Source: Acidocella aquatica
GTDB lineage: Bacteria > Pseudomonadota > Alphaproteobacteria > Acetobacterales > Acetobacteraceae
DNA length: 64,000 nt
Reading direction: 5' to 3'
Assembly: GCF_030160635.1 (NCBI RefSeq)
Contig: NZ_BSOS01000024.1
Location: forward strand, 19,296 to 83,295
This document shows positions 40,215 through 49,073 of this stretch, one piece after another (within the stretch, counting starts at the first letter, position 1; the number at the start of each line of letters is the position of its first letter). A program made the position numbers and the translations under genes. A model generated the notes under the pieces. That model was not told where the DNA came from, did no database searches, and saw nothing but the letters and a program-made list of their open reading frames with translations.

Positions 40215-41459
40215 TCAGTCCGGCGGCAGGCTCACCGCCACCGGGCGCGCATGAAACAGCCTCCCGCGCTCGGCCCAGGCGGCCACGGCCAGCCCGAGTA
40301 TGCCGCACACGCAAAACCCCAGGCAGAGCGGGATCAGCGTGCCGTTGAAGTTCTGGCCGATGTAGAGCCCGATCAGCGCCGCGCCGAGCATGACGATGAA
40401 GCCTTGCACGGAGGCCGCCGTGCCCGCGATGTGGCCGAGCGGCTCCATGGCGATGGCGCCGCAATTGCCGCCAAGGAGGCCAAACCAGAACATCATGGCT
40501 GATTGCAGCAGGGCGAAGCGCAACAGGGTGTCCTGCCCGCTCAATGCCAGCCCCGCCTGCGCGAACGCCATCAGGACGAACCCGCTCAGGGCCAGGTGCG
40601 CGAGTTTGCGCATGCCGATCCGCTCGACCAGCCTGGCATTGGCCAGCGCCGCCACGGCCATGCAGATGGAACAGGCGGCGAAGATGAGGGGGAAGAGTTT
40701 GGGCACGTGGAACACTCCGGCGAATACCTGTTGCGCCGAATTGATGAACCCGAGCCAGCCGCCCAGCAGCAGGGTGGAGGCCAGGGTGTAGCCCAGCGAC
40801 ATGCGGTTGCGCAGCGTGAGGCGCAGCGCCGCCGCGGCCTCGTGCCAGATGATCGGGCGGCGGTCCTGCGGGTGTTGCGTCTCGGGCAGCCGCAGGCCCG
40901 CCCAGGTGGCGATCAGCATGGCATACAGCCCAAGCCCGATGAATATCACCGGCCAGGGGGCGAGGAGGAGCACAAGCTGGCCGAGCGAGGGGGCGAAAAT
41001 AGGGGCGGCGAGGAAGACTATGAAGGAGAGGGAGTTCACCTGCGCCATGCGCCGCCCGGAATAGCAATCGCGCACGATGGAGACGGTGGCGACCTGCGCG
41101 CCGGCGGCGCCAAACCCCTGTGCCACGCGCGCGGCCAGGAGCCAGGAGAAATTAGGCGCGGCGGCGGCGGCAAAGGCGCAGAATGCGTAAAGCCCCAGGG
41201 CAAAGAGCAAAACCGGGCGGCGGCCAAAACGGTCCGCCGCCACGCCGTAGAGCAATTGCGCCGCGCCGAAGCCGAGAACGAAGGCGGTGATGACCCATTG
41301 GCGCTCATTGGCCACCGGCAGGCGCATGGCGGCGCCGATCTGGCCCAGGGCGGGGACCATCATGTCAATCGCCAAGGCCACGCAGGCCTGGACCAGCGCG
41401 ATGCACGCGACAAACTCCCGGAAGCCCATGCCGGGATGGGGCTTGCTTGCGCCGGACAA
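40215..41459 (-). CDS. MFS transporter, Bcr/CflA drug-resistance type
   Basis: 414 residues and about twelve membrane segments. GVAADRFGRRPVLLFAL is the MFS loop 2-3 signature, and ARVAQGFGAAGAQVATVSIVRD is typical of the Bcr/CflA (DHA1) family of proton-driven exporters. The frame begins with TTG 41459, ten bases after the upstream stop; ATG 41429 is an alternative start just before the first helix. Last gene of a four-gene minus-strand unit. Confidence 0.82.
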   Translation of the reverse strand: MSGASKPHPGMGFREFVACIALVQACVALAIDMMVPALGQIGAAMRLPVANERQWVITAFVLGFGAAQLLYGVAADRFGRRPVLLFALGLYAFCAFAAAAAPNFSWLLAARVAQGFGAAGAQVATVSIVRDCYSGRRMAQVNSLSFIVFLAAPIFAPSLGQLVLLLAPWPVIFIGLGLYAMLIATWAGLRLPETQHPQDRRPIIWHEAAAALRLTLRNRMSLGYTLASTLLLGGWLGFINSAQQVFAGVFHVPKLFPLIFAACSICMAVAALANARLVERIGMRKLAHLALSGFVLMAFAQAGLALSGQDTLLRFALLQSAMMFWFGLLGGNCGAIAMEPLGHIAGTAASVQGFIVMLGAALIGLYIGQNFNGTLIPLCLGFCVCGILGLAVAAWAERGRLFHARPVAVSLPPD

Positions 41460-41469
41460 GGCGGGAGGT

Positions 41470-42159
41470 TTAGGCGGCGATCTGGCGCGAGCGCCGGAGC
41501 AGGATCATGCCGAGGGCCGCGGAGGCGATGAACATGGCGCCGCCGAGCAGCAGCATATGTTCGTGGCTTGGCGCGCTGCCCTGGCCGAATACGGCGAAAA
41601 TCAGCGTCTGCGGGATAAAGCCGAGCGCCGAGGCGGCGAGGAAGGGCAGGGCGGGGATGGAGGAGAGCCCGGCGGCAAGGTTGAGCAGGATGTTGCTGCC
41701 AACCGGCATCAGCCGCAGGGTGAGGGTGGCGATGAAGGGCTGGGCGGAGAGCGTGGTGTCAATCCTGGTCAGCGCCTTGCCGAAATAGCGGTGGATGAAG
41801 TTTTGCCCGATGGCGCGCGCCCAGATGAAGTCGAGGCTGCAGGCCAGCACCTGGGCGACCAAAGCGATGGCCGTGCCGTACCACGGGCCGAAGGCGTAGC
41901 CCGCGACGAAGGCGGGCACCTGGCGCGGCAGGCCGATGGCGGTGAGGAAGGTGGCGGCGAGCAGGAACATCGCGGGGCCCTGCACCCCGCCCCGGGCCAC
42001 CAGATGCACCAGCTCCGCCTGTGCCGAGGCGGCGCCCAGCAGCGGCAGCGCGGCGGCAACCGCGATCATGCCTCCGGCCATCAGGGCGGGTTTTATGGCG
42101 CGGGTGGCGGCAATGGCGGTGGGGCTGCGGTTTATGCGCTCGCTCATCTGTTCGCTCAT
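41470..42159 (-). CDS. TVP38/TMEM64 (VTT domain) membrane protein
   Basis: 229 residues with about five hydrophobic segments. The VTT/DedA-like core includes FLTAIGLPRQVPAFVAGYAFG and the re-entrant region RLMPVGSNILLNLAAGLS. Relatives are DedA-type proteins, some of which flip polyprenyl phosphates or other lipids. Coupled by ATGA to an upstream polyprenyl-phosphate-type glycosyltransferase, which supports a lipid-linked sugar role by inference only. Confidence 0.78.
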   Translation of the reverse strand: MSEQMSERINRSPTAIAATRAIKPALMAGGMIAVAAALPLLGAASAQAELVHLVARGGVQGPAMFLLAATFLTAIGLPRQVPAFVAGYAFGPWYGTAIALVAQVLACSLDFIWARAIGQNFIHRYFGKALTRIDTTLSAQPFIATLTLRLMPVGSNILLNLAAGLSSIPALPFLAASALGFIPQTLIFAVFGQGSAPSHEHMLLLGGAMFIASAALGMILLRRSRQIAA

Positions 42160-42938
42160 GGGGTTGGATCAATATGCGGGAGTTTCCAGCGGCGCTGCAA
42201 CCAGGCGACGCCGAAGAGGTCGATAATGCCGACTTTCAGGCGGTCCCACGTGCCGTAATGCGAGGCGCCGTGGGTGCGCTGGTGGTGGCGCACCGGCACG
42301 GAGACGACGCGGCCCCCGGCGCGGATGAAAAGTGCCGGCAGGAAACGGTGGATATGGTCGAAATGCGGCAGTTCGAGAAACGCCGCGCGGCGGAAGAGTT
42401 TTAAGCCGCAGCCGGTGTCGGGCGTGCCGTCGCGCAGCAAATAGCCGCGCACGGCGTTGGCGATGCGCGAGCCCCAGCGCTTGGCCTCTGAGTCTTTGCG
42501 GGTGACGCGGTGGCCCGCGATCAGCACCGGCCTGGGGCCTTGCGCCTCGGCGGTGAGGGCGCCGTCCAGCATGGCGGGGATGTCAGCCGGGTCGTTCTGG
42601 CCGTCGCCGTCCAATGTGGCGATGAAGACACCGCGCGCGGTTTTTACCCCGGTGATGACCGCGGCGCTCTGGCCGCAGCTGTTGCGGTGGCGCACGCGCA
42701 CCAAACTGGGCAGGCGGGCGGCGATTTCAGCCAGAATTTTCGGGCTGGCATCGGTGCTGCCATCGTCAACATAGACGATTTCATGTTCGATTCCGGCCAG
42801 CGCCTCGCTGATCGCGGCGATCAGCGGCGGGATGTTCGCCGCCTCGTTATGCACGGGCACCACGACCGAGATCAGCGGGGTGCCGGGGGCGATTTCGGGA
42901 AGGGTGAGGAATTTTGGTTCGATGTTCATGGCGCTCAT
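42156..42938 (-). CDS. Glycosyltransferase family 2, polyprenyl-phosphate sugar transferase type
   Basis: 260 residues, a single GT-A domain: ISVVVPVHNEAANIPPLI, IVYVDDGSTDAS, TLDGDGQNDPADIP with the DxD-like acidic cluster, and DTGCGLKLFRR. The pattern matches DPM1-like enzymes that place a sugar on a polyprenyl phosphate. No membrane helices follow the catalytic domain, unlike ArnC or GtrB. ATGA overlaps on both sides place it in one operon with the DUF1537-like and VTT genes. Confidence 0.82.
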   Translation of the reverse strand: MSAMNIEPKFLTLPEIAPGTPLISVVVPVHNEAANIPPLIAAISEALAGIEHEIVYVDDGSTDASPKILAEIAARLPSLVRVRHRNSCGQSAAVITGVKTARGVFIATLDGDGQNDPADIPAMLDGALTAEAQGPRPVLIAGHRVTRKDSEAKRWGSRIANAVRGYLLRDGTPDTGCGLKLFRRAAFLELPHFDHIHRFLPALFIRAGGRVVSVPVRHHQRTHGASHYGTWDRLKVGIIDLFGVAWLQRRWKLPHIDPTP

Positions 42939-44041
42939 TCAGCCGTGGCATTAAGGCGTATCTGTGGCTCAAATTCGTCGACAAGCAGATCGCGCCCGCC
43001 GAACCCGCCTGGTTTCAGTAAAAAGTGATAATTTCCGCCGCTGAGCCAGCGCAGACCCGCCGCGGCAGCCCCTGTTTCAAGGCTGCGCACCTCCAGCCGG
43101 TCAAGAATCGCGCTGGCGGTGTCGTTGCCGGTGAGCACGAAGCGGCGCACCCCGGCGGTGGCCAGCCCGGCGGCGATTTCCGCGAGAATTGCTGCCGCGG
43201 GCACATCGCGGCGCAGGTTGCCGGGTGAGGTGGAGGCGGCGATGATGATGGGTTGCCCGCCCTGCGCCCGCGCCCAGGCCAGGGCTTCGGCCGCCGGGTT
43301 GGGGGCGGCGAAATCAAGTTGCAGAAACGGCCGCAGGTGACGCGCGGCGCCGAGTTGAAACAGCGTCTGGCGGTCCAGCGCGCCGGAGAGGATCGCCAGG
43401 GGGCCTTCCGGCGCCCCGGTATCATCGCCTGCTTCCGCCGGAGAGGATAAGGCGGGGTAAAGCCAGGCGGGGCCGCCGCTGAGCGCCTGCGATTCCACGG
43501 CGGCGGCAAGGGCGGCGCATTGGGCCATGTCCACGGCATCAAGCAGCGCCAGCGCCGCGCCTTGTTCCTTGAAGGCGGCCAGCTTGCGCCGGATCGCGGG
43601 AGCCCCGGCGGCCACGGTCTCATGCGCCACGATCGCGACCCGGCCGGACAGGGCGGCGCGCAAGGCATGATGCACATTCACCACCAGCCGCCCGTCCTGG
43701 AACAGATGCCCCTGATAAACGGTGCGCCCCTGCGCCGGGGCGGCGAAACTCGCCACCATGAAGCCGGTGCCTGATTGCTCGATGAGACAATCCAGCACCG
43801 GGGCCAGGGCTTCGAGATCCGGCGGCGCCTCCTGGTTGCCGAAGCTGAAAAACCGGCGGGCCGGGTTGGTTTGCAGGCCAGCCATGACCTCCTGCCCGCT
43901 CAGTGTCAGCCCGCCGGGCGCCAGAACCGCGTTGGCGGCATCATGGCCGCGCGCCAGAGAGCTGCCAGCCCCCCGGGCATAAGTCAGGGCTGCGGCGTCC
44001 TGCAGGGTCCAGGCCAGGGCGGAGGGGGTTAGCTGGAGCAT
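42935..44041 (-). CDS. DUF1537 / four-carbon acid sugar kinase-like protein, N-terminally divergent
   Basis: 368 residues. The middle part contains GRTVYQGHLFQDGRL, matching the motif after the substrate region of DUF1537 (OtnK/DtnK) kinases. The C-terminal part matches their nucleotide-binding domain: GVRRFVLTGNDTASAIL and FLLKPGGFGGRDLL. The N-terminal residues (about 1-75) do not resemble the usual start, and the diagnostic ADDFTGA motif of the substrate domain is absent. Usual members are about 420 residues. It may therefore be inactive, or may act on a different substrate. It leads a coupled operon with glycosyltransferase, VTT and MFS genes. Confidence 0.55.
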   Translation of the reverse strand: MLQLTPSALAWTLQDAAALTYARGAGSSLARGHDAANAVLAPGGLTLSGQEVMAGLQTNPARRFFSFGNQEAPPDLEALAPVLDCLIEQSGTGFMVASFAAPAQGRTVYQGHLFQDGRLVVNVHHALRAALSGRVAIVAHETVAAGAPAIRRKLAAFKEQGAALALLDAVDMAQCAALAAAVESQALSGGPAWLYPALSSPAEAGDDTGAPEGPLAILSGALDRQTLFQLGAARHLRPFLQLDFAAPNPAAEALAWARAQGGQPIIIAASTSPGNLRRDVPAAAILAEIAAGLATAGVRRFVLTGNDTASAILDRLEVRSLETGAAAAGLRWLSGGNYHFLLKPGGFGGRDLLVDEFEPQIRLNATAE

Positions 44042-44172
44042 ATTGTCATGATTTTTTAATCAGCATGCGGCGATAAATGGCACGGCGCAAGGCGGGCTTC
44101 CAGATCGGCCGCTGAAAAAACATTCGTGGCGGTAATCATTCAGGCTGCCGCGGCTTTAATGCTTTTGCGGCC

Positions 44173-44201
44173 TTGGCTTGGCCTGGGGGCATCGCTATAA
44201 G
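44173..44201 (+). promoter_or_regulatory. Predicted dksA promoter
   Basis: TTGGCT at 44173-44178, exactly 17 bases, then TATAAG at 44196-44201. The start codon is about 60 bases downstream. The rest of the 44042-44263 gap shows no gene and must also hold the promoter of the divergent DUF1537-like operon. Confidence 0.5.
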
Positions 44202-44263
44202 CCCGCTCAACCACGGGGGGCCAGTTGCGGCCTGCCGGAATTGAATTGAAGGATACGGACGGC

Positions 44264-44680
44264 ATGCTCATCTCGTTGCCACCGGACTACCGGCCCTCGG
44301 ATACCGAGGAGTTCATGAACCCCATGCAAACCGAGTATTTCCGCCAGAAGCTGCTGCGCTGGCGGGCAGACCTCGTGAAGGAAGCCAACGGCACGCTCGC
44401 CTCGCTGGGCGAAGGCGGCATTCTGGAAGCCGATATCACCGACCGCGCCAGCGTGGAAACCGACCGGGCGCTGGAGTTGCGCACCCGCGACCGCGCCCGC
44501 AAGCTGATCGGCAAGATCGACCAGGCGCTGCAGCGCATTGAGAACGGCACCTACGGCTATTGCGAGGAAACCGGCGAACCCATCGGCCTGCGCCGCCTGG
44601 AGGCCCGGCCTATCGCGACACTCTCCATAGAAGCGCAGGAACGCCACGAACGCATGGAACGCGTCCACCGGGACGATTAG
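44264..44680 (+). CDS. dksA: RNA polymerase-binding transcription factor DksA
   Basis: 138 residues. It acts with ppGpp at the RNA polymerase secondary channel. The coiled-coil tip region ADITDRASVETDRALELRTRDR is present. The C-terminal globular part GYCEETGEPIGLRRLEARPIA keeps only one of the four zinc-ligand cysteines of E. coli DksA, as in other alphaproteobacteria. I chose ATG 44264 (aagga upstream); the frame is open to 44225. Confidence 0.92.
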   Translation: MLISLPPDYRPSDTEEFMNPMQTEYFRQKLLRWRADLVKEANGTLASLGEGGILEADITDRASVETDRALELRTRDRARKLIGKIDQALQRIENGTYGYCEETGEPIGLRRLEARPIATLSIEAQERHERMERVHRDD

Positions 44681-44747
44681 CGCGGTTGTTTGCGGTTGGT
44701 CCGCTCACGCCATCGGAAAAATGGCGGGAGCATGAGCGCATTCAGCT

Positions 44748-47258
44748 CTAAAATAAAATATGCAGCGCGGCCTCGGCGCTCTGTGCGGTCCAGTTTCCCG
44801 CCACCTGCGCGCTGTAGCGCAGCACCAGCGATACATTGCCCCGGCTGGCGCTCAAACCCGCCATCACCTCTCCGGCCAGCGGGTCCAGCCGCTTCGTGCC
44901 GGTGGCGTAGGCGCTGCCATCGGCGGCGATCACGCGCATCGCGCGGCCCGGGTTGCCGGCCTCATAATCCACCCCCAGGCCCAGTTGCGGCGTCCACACC
45001 ACATGCGCCGCGCTCACATAATCGTGGCTCACCGCCAGGCGCAGATATGGCTTGATGCTGGTGCCCGATGTGGCCGGGCCCGTGAGGGCGAACGCGCCCT
45101 GTTGCGCGCGCTCGCTGAACCGCCCGAGGCTGACCTGCGCCACGCTCACCCCCGCTGAGGGCAGCAGCCCAAACCCGGCGAGGCGCAGCGGCATGGCCAG
45201 CCGCGCCGCGCCAGAGACCACGCTCCCCTCCGGCCTGGCCGATGCCGCCCCGGCCCCGGTTGCACGCGCCGTATCGGTGGAGATAAACCCGCCCAGAACA
45301 TCGCCCGAGAGCATGAAGCGGCCCAATGGCTGCGCGCCATAGGCTCCCAGCCGGATGGTCTGCGCGTTTGCCGTGCCGCCCTGGGCATCATTCAGGGAGG
45401 AGGAGTCATACGCCACCGCCAACCCCAGCGTGGTGCCCGCGTCATTCACCGCGCGGCCGGCCCCGGCCATAAACCCGGCGCTGCGCGCGTTGTAGCCGCC
45501 CGGCTGGTTCATCGCGCTGCCCGAGGCCTCCACCCAGCCGCCCGCGCCGCAGAATGCACCGGCCAGCGCCTGGGCAATGCCCGCCTGTGTGCTGCGCCCG
45601 CCCGGCAGAGCACCGGCGGGCGGGCAGGTGGAGGGGGGTGTGTCCTGCGTCAGGTTCAGCAGATCGTCGCTCGTGCGGCCCGCGTCCAGTGTCAGCTGCT
45701 GCCGGGCGCGGGCAAACAGCGCGTCATCCGCCGGGGCGACCGAAAAGGCGCCCAGGCGGTAGCTGAAGATGCCTGGAGGGTCGATCGCCAGTACGGTGGC
45801 ATTGCCTGAAACGACAGCCTCGCCCGCCGTGAGCTGCGTGCTCACGCTGGCAAAACTCCCGCTCAAGCCACCATTGGCGGTGAGGAACGCGCCCGCCGCC
45901 GGAGCGTAACTGCCCGGCGCCAGCACATATACCAGCCGGCCGCCCAGCAGCGCCGTGCCGGTGATGTTGATCTGTGACACGCCCGTTGGCGTGACCACAA
46001 CCCGCAGCGTGCCGCTGGCAAGCTGTACGAAATTCCCCGTGATATTCAGCGGGGCGCCGATGATGCCGGGCTGAAAAATGCCGGAATTTATGACCGTACC
46101 CATCATCCAGTTGCCCGAGGCCGTCCAATTCGCCCCCGCGGCCACATTCAAGACGCCGCCAGCGCCGAAATTGGCGATGTCGCTGGTCAGTTGGCCGCTG
46201 CCGGTGAGGGCGATGGCGCTATCCGTTCCGCCGCCATCAATGGCGCCGGTGATGCTGGCGCCGGTGCCCAGGGTGAGGCTGCCGGCCCCGCCCGCAAAGC
46301 GCACCGCCGCGCCACCGTTGCTGGCGGCGATCAGCCCGGTGTCATAAATGCTGGCGCCGACGCCCTTCACCAGCACGCCGGTGGCGCCGCTGATGCTGCC
46401 GCTGTTGGTGAGCGCATCGCCCCGGCCGAGGCGCACCCCGGCGGTGATGCCATGCACCAGCCCGGTATTTGTCACCGAGGCGCCCGGTGCCACGGCAATG
46501 ATCCCGGCCAGCCCCCCCGCGATGGTGCCGCTATTGGTCAGGCTGCCCGGCCCGGCGAGGTAGGCGCCGAATACCGGCCCGCTGATCCGCCCGGCATTCT
46601 GCACCGAGGCGCCTTTGCCCCCCTCAAATACCCCGGTATAGCCGCCAACGAGCTGCCCGCTCGCCGTATTGTTCAGGCTGCCGCCGGAATACAGCGAAAC
46701 CGCATCGCCGGTGCGCGCCGATATGACGCCGCTGTTGGCCACAACCCCCACCCCGTTGCCGGTATAAACGCCGATATGCGCGCCAAAAATGCTGCCCCCG
46801 GCTGCGTTCGCGACACTGCCGCCCGCATTCAGGCTTACTCCGTCATCGCCCGCGGCAATCACCCCGGCATTGCTCACGCTCGCGGCGGCATTGCGGGTCA
46901 ACACCCCGTAGCTGGCGGCGCGGATGCCGCCTGCCGCTTGATTGTTCACCGCGCCGCCCGCGCCGAGATAAATGCCGACCCCGCTCGCGGCATTGACGCT
47001 GCCCGCGTTGTTGAGCGTGACCGGCCCTTGCGTATCCATGAGCGTTTCGGGGCCGCCGCTGCTGAGTGTGGTGCCGGAGGTGATGCTCACCGGCCCCGCG
47101 CCGTAACCCGCCAGATCAACCGTGGTGGTCTGGCTGGTTGCGATCACGCTCTGCGCCCGCGCCGGGGCCGCCAGCGCCGCCCCTAGCGAGAGCGCCGCAC
47201 AGCCAGCCATTAAGCCGGTTTTCCATTGGAGGCGCGCCGTATCATCATGGCAAACCAT
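44748..47258 (-). CDS. Autotransporter (type V secretion) with repetitive passenger
   Basis: 836 residues. A signal peptide ends near ARAQS. The passenger (about 37-530) is built of imperfect repeats of about 20-25 residues with the pattern SxxNxGxIxAxxxG (for example SNAGVIAAGDDGVSL and TNSGSISGATGVLV), which predicts a beta-helix. The C-terminal roughly 270 residues form the beta-barrel domain, starting near GGWVEASGSAMNQPGG and ending in the aromatic LHILF. No catalytic motif was seen, so adhesin or aggregation roles are more likely than protease. ATG 47258 has aagga upstream. Confidence 0.85.
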   Translation of the reverse strand: MVCHDDTARLQWKTGLMAGCAALSLGAALAAPARAQSVIATSQTTTVDLAGYGAGPVSITSGTTLSSGGPETLMDTQGPVTLNNAGSVNAASGVGIYLGAGGAVNNQAAGGIRAASYGVLTRNAAASVSNAGVIAAGDDGVSLNAGGSVANAAGGSIFGAHIGVYTGNGVGVVANSGVISARTGDAVSLYSGGSLNNTASGQLVGGYTGVFEGGKGASVQNAGRISGPVFGAYLAGPGSLTNSGTIAGGLAGIIAVAPGASVTNTGLVHGITAGVRLGRGDALTNSGSISGATGVLVKGVGASIYDTGLIAASNGGAAVRFAGGAGSLTLGTGASITGAIDGGGTDSAIALTGSGQLTSDIANFGAGGVLNVAAGANWTASGNWMMGTVINSGIFQPGIIGAPLNITGNFVQLASGTLRVVVTPTGVSQINITGTALLGGRLVYVLAPGSYAPAAGAFLTANGGLSGSFASVSTQLTAGEAVVSGNATVLAIDPPGIFSYRLGAFSVAPADDALFARARQQLTLDAGRTSDDLLNLTQDTPPSTCPPAGALPGGRSTQAGIAQALAGAFCGAGGWVEASGSAMNQPGGYNARSAGFMAGAGRAVNDAGTTLGLAVAYDSSSLNDAQGGTANAQTIRLGAYGAQPLGRFMLSGDVLGGFISTDTARATGAGAASARPEGSVVSGAARLAMPLRLAGFGLLPSAGVSVAQVSLGRFSERAQQGAFALTGPATSGTSIKPYLRLAVSHDYVSAAHVVWTPQLGLGVDYEAGNPGRAMRVIAADGSAYATGTKRLDPLAGEVMAGLSASRGNVSLVLRYSAQVAGNWTAQSAEAALHILF

Positions 47259-47549
47259 AGCGATTTATCCTTTAACCGGGCTGCCTTGGCGGCCCTTGCA
47301 CTACTTCAAGTAGTGTCAGGCTACGGCCCTGGTCGTGAATCGAGCGTTAACCAAACCCGCCAAAAACACGGTGAAAGATTTTATCTCTGTAATCTTTGCC
47401 CCCCGGCCGCCGCGCCGCACGATGGCCCTTTTTCGCGCTTGGGGTAGGTGGGGCGGCCATGTGTGAATGCCCCCGGCTTGCCCAAAACCCTGCGGCGGCG
47501 TAAGCCCCCGCATCGCAATCCATTTTGAATTTTCAGGCAGAGCTCTTTT
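47259..47549. promoter_or_regulatory. Divergent promoter region of autotransporter and efp with two dyads
   Basis: 291 bases without a gene. A 17-base dyad, cactactt-c-aagtagtg, lies at 47299-47315, 41 bases before the autotransporter start, and could be an operator. A second inverted repeat, aaagatt/aatcttt, lies at 47374-47380 and 47391-47397. No convincing -35/-10 pair was found for efp. Confidence 0.5.
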
Positions 47550-48116
47550 ATGAAACAGCAGGCAAACCTCATCCGCGCCGGTCAGGTCATCGAACACGAA
47601 GGCAACCGCTGGACCGTGCTGAAACAGCAGATCATCACCCCCGGTAAAGGCGGCGCCTTTATCCAGGTGGAAATGCGCAACCTTAAAACCGGCAACAAAA
47701 CCAATGAGCGCTGGCGCACCGCCGACACCGTGGAGCGCCTGACCACCGAGGACCGGGACTATACATACTCCTACACCGACGGCGACAACCTGGTGCTGAT
47801 GGACCCCGAAACCTTCGAGCAGTTCATCGTCCCCGCCACCATCCTTGGCGACTCCGCCCCCTTCCTGCAGGACAATATGCAGGTCTCGGTCGGGCTGGTT
47901 GAAGGTGACCCGGTGTCGATCACGCTGCCGCCGCATGTCACGCTCGAAATTGTCGAGGCGGACCCGGTGGTGAAGGGCCAGACCGCTTCTTCATCCTACA
48001 AACCCGCCAAGCTCTCCAATGGCGTTAAAACCCTCGTGCCCCCCTTCATCGAGGCTGGGGAGCGCGTCGTTGTGCGCACCGAGGACGGCAGCTACGTGGA
48101 ACGTGCCAAGGGTTAA
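47550..48116 (+). CDS. efp: Translation elongation factor P
   Basis: Rescues ribosomes stalled at polyproline stretches. 188 residues with the three OB-like domains. The modifiable lysine is Lys33 in ITPGKGGAF, equivalent to E. coli Lys34. The C-terminal GERVVVRTEDGSYVERAKG matches the EF-P signature. Beta-lysylation is supported by epmA and epmB later in the same window. Confidence 0.96.
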   Translation: MKQQANLIRAGQVIEHEGNRWTVLKQQIITPGKGGAFIQVEMRNLKTGNKTNERWRTADTVERLTTEDRDYTYSYTDGDNLVLMDPETFEQFIVPATILGDSAPFLQDNMQVSVGLVEGDPVSITLPPHVTLEIVEADPVVKGQTASSSYKPAKLSNGVKTLVPPFIEAGERVVVRTEDGSYVERAKG

Positions 48117-48132
48117 GCAAATTAGCGGGAGT

Positions 48133-48200
48133 CCAGGGGGCGTCGCGCCAAGAGGCGCGTCCGTTAACGAACCGGCAGCCCGAAGGGCTGGCTCCCCTGG
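48133..48200. repeat. Structured intergenic element (three-stem fold)
   Basis: An outer stem CCAGGGG/CCCCTGG (48133-48139 with 48194-48200) encloses two hairpins: CGCGCC-aaga-GGCGCG at 48144-48159 and CAGCCC-gaa-GGGCTG at 48176-48190. It fills most of the gap between efp and suhB. The right arm partly resembles a sequence near 52630-52665, which suggests a dispersed element. A cis-acting RNA or processing site is possible. Confidence 0.6.
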
Positions 48201-48230
48201 CCTTACATTAACGACTAGGAACCCATTTCC

Positions 48231-49058
48231 ATGATGCCACGTCTTTCCGCGCATATGACGGTGATGCACGCAGCGGCTCAAAAAGCGGCCAAGCGTTTGC
48301 TGCGCGATTTCAATGAGGTTGAGAATCTTCAGGTTTCCGTGAAGGGGCCGGGGGATTTCGTCAGCCAGGCGGATTTGCGCGCGGAGGCGAGCCTGCGCGA
48401 GGATCTGGAGAAGGCGCGTCCGGGCTATGGGATGCTGATGGAGGAGTCCGGCGCGAGTGGCTCCGAGAAATGGGCCTGGCGCTGGGTGGTGGACCCGCTG
48501 GACGGCACCACGAATTTTTTGCACGGCATTCCGCATTGGGCGATTTCCATCGCGCTGGAAAAACGCCTGCCGGATGGCGGCACGGAGGTTGCCGCGGCGG
48601 TGGTGTATTGCCCGGTGAACAATGAGATGTTCTGGGCCGAGAAGGGCGTTGGCGCGTATCTGAATGACAAGCGCCTGCGGGTCTCCGCGCGGCGCGAGCT
48701 GAAGGATGCGGTGTTCGCCACCGGCATTCCATTCGCCATCACCTCCGCCACCAACCGCATGGCCTTCGCCCGCACGCTGAGCACGCTGATGCCGCAGGTC
48801 GCCGGTATCCGCCGCTTCGGCTCCGCGGCGCTGGACCTCGCCTGGGTCGCGGCGGGGCGTTATGATGGTTATTGGGAGAGCGGGATTAAACCCTGGGATA
48901 TCGCGGCGGGCATGTTGATCGTGCGTGAGGCCGGAGGTTATGCCACGGATGGCGAGGGCAAGGATGTGGTGGGCGACACCGTGGTTGCCGCCAACCCGAA
49001 CATGCACCCCAAGCTGCTGGAAGTTGTGCAGGACGGTCTGGCGGCAGCGAAAGGTTAA
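48231..49058 (+). CDS. suhB: Inositol monophosphatase family protein
   Basis: 275 residues. Metal-binding signatures are MEESG, WVVDPLDGTTNFLHG and SGIKPWDIAAGMLI. Family members hydrolyse myo-inositol-1-phosphate or related sugar phosphates; SuhB also acts in rRNA antitermination in E. coli. ATG 48231 has agga ten bases upstream. The following gene begins after 15 bases. Confidence 0.88.
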   Translation: MMPRLSAHMTVMHAAAQKAAKRLLRDFNEVENLQVSVKGPGDFVSQADLRAEASLREDLEKARPGYGMLMEESGASGSEKWAWRWVVDPLDGTTNFLHGIPHWAISIALEKRLPDGGTEVAAAVVYCPVNNEMFWAEKGVGAYLNDKRLRVSARRELKDAVFATGIPFAITSATNRMAFARTLSTLMPQVAGIRRFGSAALDLAWVAAGRYDGYWESGIKPWDIAAGMLIVREAGGYATDGEGKDVVGDTVVAANPNMHPKLLEVVQDGLAAAKG

Positions 49059-49073
49059 GGATAAGGTTTCCTG

